A DNA stretch of 14,733 bases, taken from contig JAADCY010000126.1 in NCBI GenBank assembly GCA_013154205.1, positions 1 to 14,733 on the forward strand. Direction: 5' to 3'. This document shows, piece by piece, positions 13,726 through 14,733 of this stretch. The DNA comes from Thermoproteota archaeon (GTDB taxonomy: Archaea; Thermoproteota; Thermoprotei_A; Sulfolobales; Desulfurococcaceae). How positions within the stretch are numbered: position 1 is the stretch's first letter; the number at the start of each line of letters is the position of its first letter. The position numbers were made by a program, and so were the translations under genes. Below the pieces are notes generated by a model. It was not told where the DNA came from and searched no databases. It saw only the letters and a program-made list of their open reading frames with translations.

Positions 13726-13738
13726 AAGATTTATATAG
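13726..13738 (+). promoter_or_regulatory. TATA/BRE promoter of the thermosome gene
   Basis: AAGATTTATATAG is a strong archaeal promoter element and nearly repeats the AAAGATTTATATGG of the S30e promoter. The predicted transcript start is about 13759, giving a leader of roughly 44 nt, longer than others in this window. I saw no clear heat-shock operator in the leader. Confidence 0.75.
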
Positions 13739-13802
13739 AAGCGGTTCACTCAATACTCAAGGGAAATGTATCTAAAGAACCTGACGTGAGAGGTGTATGA
13801 GC

Positions 13803-14733
13803 ATGAGCCTTTACGGAATGCCTGTACTTATACTTAAAGAGGGAGCACAGCGAACCACCGGTCGTGAAGCACTAAGAGCCAACATCATGGCTGCACAAGC
13901 CCTAGCAGAGGTTCTAAGAACGAGTCTCGGTCCTCGCGGACTAGACAAGATGCTAGTAGACAGCTTCGGAGACATAACTGTAACGAACGATGGAGCAACC
14001 ATAGTTAAGGAAATGGAGGTACAGCACCCGGCCGCAAAACTACTCGTTGAAGTAGCCAAGGCACAGGACGCCGAAGTAGGAGACGGCACAACAACTGCAG
14101 TGGTATTCGCAGGCACGCTTCTAGGAAAAGCCCTAGAACTCCTAGACCAGAACATCCACCCGACACTCATCATTGAGGGATATATCAAGGCTATGAAGGA
14201 AGCACTAAAGATCATTGACGAGCTAGCCATCAAGGTAAACCCCAAAGACAGAGCAACACTTAGAAAAATCGTTGATACAGCGGTATCAAGCAAGTACATC
14301 GGTAAGGGAAGCATTGAAGAAAAACTAGCCAACATGGCCATTGATGCAGCACTAACCGTCGCCGAGGAGCAGCCTGACGGAACACTAAAGTTCAGGATCG
14401 ATGATGTAAAGATCGAGAAGAAGAAAGGTGGCAGTGTACTTGACTCCACCCTAGTATATGGAATAGTGCTTGACAAAGAAGTCGTTCACCCCGGCATGCC
14501 CAAGAGAGTAGAGAACGCCAAAATAGCTCTACTAGACGCTCCACTCGAGGTAGAGAAGCCAGAGATCACCGCTAAGATCAACATCACGAGCCCAGAGCTT
14601 ATCAAGGCCTTCCTCGACGAAGAAGCGAGAATGCTGAAAGAAATGGTTGATAAGATTGCTTCGACTGGTGCTAATGTTGTGATTTGTCAGAAGGGTATTG
14701 ATGAGGTTGCGCAGCACTTCCTCGCCAAGAAAG
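13803..14733 (+). CDS. thermosome (group II chaperonin) subunit, 3' end outside window
   Basis: Thermosome subunits form the double-ring ATP-driven folding machine of archaea. The window holds the first 310 codons; the frame is still open at the edge. Visible signatures are the N-terminal LKEGAQRTTGREALRANI, then TSLGPRGLDKM (40-50), TNDGATI (61-67) and GDGTTT (93-98), the nucleotide-binding and catalytic motifs of the equatorial domain. The intermediate domain and part of the apical domain follow. I chose the ATG at 13803, with GAGGTG 7 nt upstream, over the in-frame ATG at 13797. Codons strongly favour C- and A-ending forms such as CTA, AAC and ATC, except for a T-ending patch near 14646-14711. 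Which paralogue it is cannot be told. Confidence 0.96.
   Translation, partial: MSLYGMPVLILKEGAQRTTGREALRANIMAAQALAEVLRTSLGPRGLDKMLVDSFGDITVTNDGATIVKEMEVQHPAAKLLVEVAKAQDAEVGDGTTTAVVFAGTLLGKALELLDQNIHPTLIIEGYIKAMKEALKIIDELAIKVNPKDRATLRKIVDTAVSSKYIGKGSIEEKLANMAIDAALTVAEEQPDGTLKFRIDDVKIEKKKGGSVLDSTLVYGIVLDKEVVHPGMPKRVENAKIALLDAPLEVEKPEITAKINITSPELIKAFLDEEARMLKEMVDKIASTGANVVICQKGIDEVAQHFLAKK

Noticed and set aside
13811..14476. Long open frame on the minus strand
   Set aside because: It lies wholly within the thermosome gene, is rich in serine and low in complexity, and mirrors the codon bias of the opposite strand.

Overview
The window reads as a chromosomal, housekeeping stretch from a hyperthermophilic crenarchaeon (Thermoproteota), most likely of the Desulfurococcales. 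Reasons: an archaeal GatD/GatE amidotransferase, Nop5 plus fibrillarin, archaeal Trm1, ribosomal protein S30e, an RPC34/RPC39-like winged-helix protein of the crenarchaeal/thaumarchaeal type, and a group II chaperonin (thermosome). Signals fit as well: TATA boxes about 40-50 nt before start codons, Shine-Dalgarno sites built on GGTGA or GGAGG, and frequent TTG and GTG starts. The genus cannot be fixed from sequence alone. No insertion sequence, phage gene, CRISPR array, tRNA or rRNA gene was found.

Layout: (1) 48-452, plus strand: RPC34-like protein with a probable Fe-S cluster. (2) 5112 down to 460, minus strand: a run of five close genes, nop5, flpA (fibrillarin), a COG1395-type HTH regulator, a THEP1 NTPase and trm1. 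(3) 5151-5225: a divergent promoter region serving nop5 leftward and S30e rightward. (4) 5267-8882, plus: S30e, then gatD and gatE overlapping by ATGA. (5) 8883-9052: no protein gene, but two tandem candidate box C/D sRNAs. (6) 9104-11342, plus: two uncharacterised proteins and a PPP-family phosphatase. (7) 11335-11625, minus: a small HSP20-like protein. (8) 11671-11697: a spaced repeat that looks like an operator between divergent genes. (9) 11785-13324, plus: a small acidic protein, a zinc-ribbon protein with no ordinary start codon, and a thioredoxin fold without the CXXC. (10) 13321-13653, minus: a small helical protein. (11) 13803 to the window end: the first 310 codons of a thermosome subunit.

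The dominant theme is RNA modification and translation. Nop5 and fibrillarin form, with L7Ae, the 2'-O-methylation machine that uses box C/D sRNAs, and two such sRNA candidates lie about 3.8 kb away. Trm1 methylates tRNA and GatDE makes Gln-tRNA(Gln). The nop5 mRNA start also carries a C/D-like kink-turn that could let L7Ae control its partners.

The points most worth a second look are the tandem sRNAs, the kink-turn over the nop5 start codon, the missing start codon at about 12181, a sharp codon-usage patch in the thermosome gene, and the three-half-site repeat at 11671-11697. I did not find a convincing new multi-gene system. The closest thing is the run of uncharacterised genes at 9104-10383 and 11785-13653.
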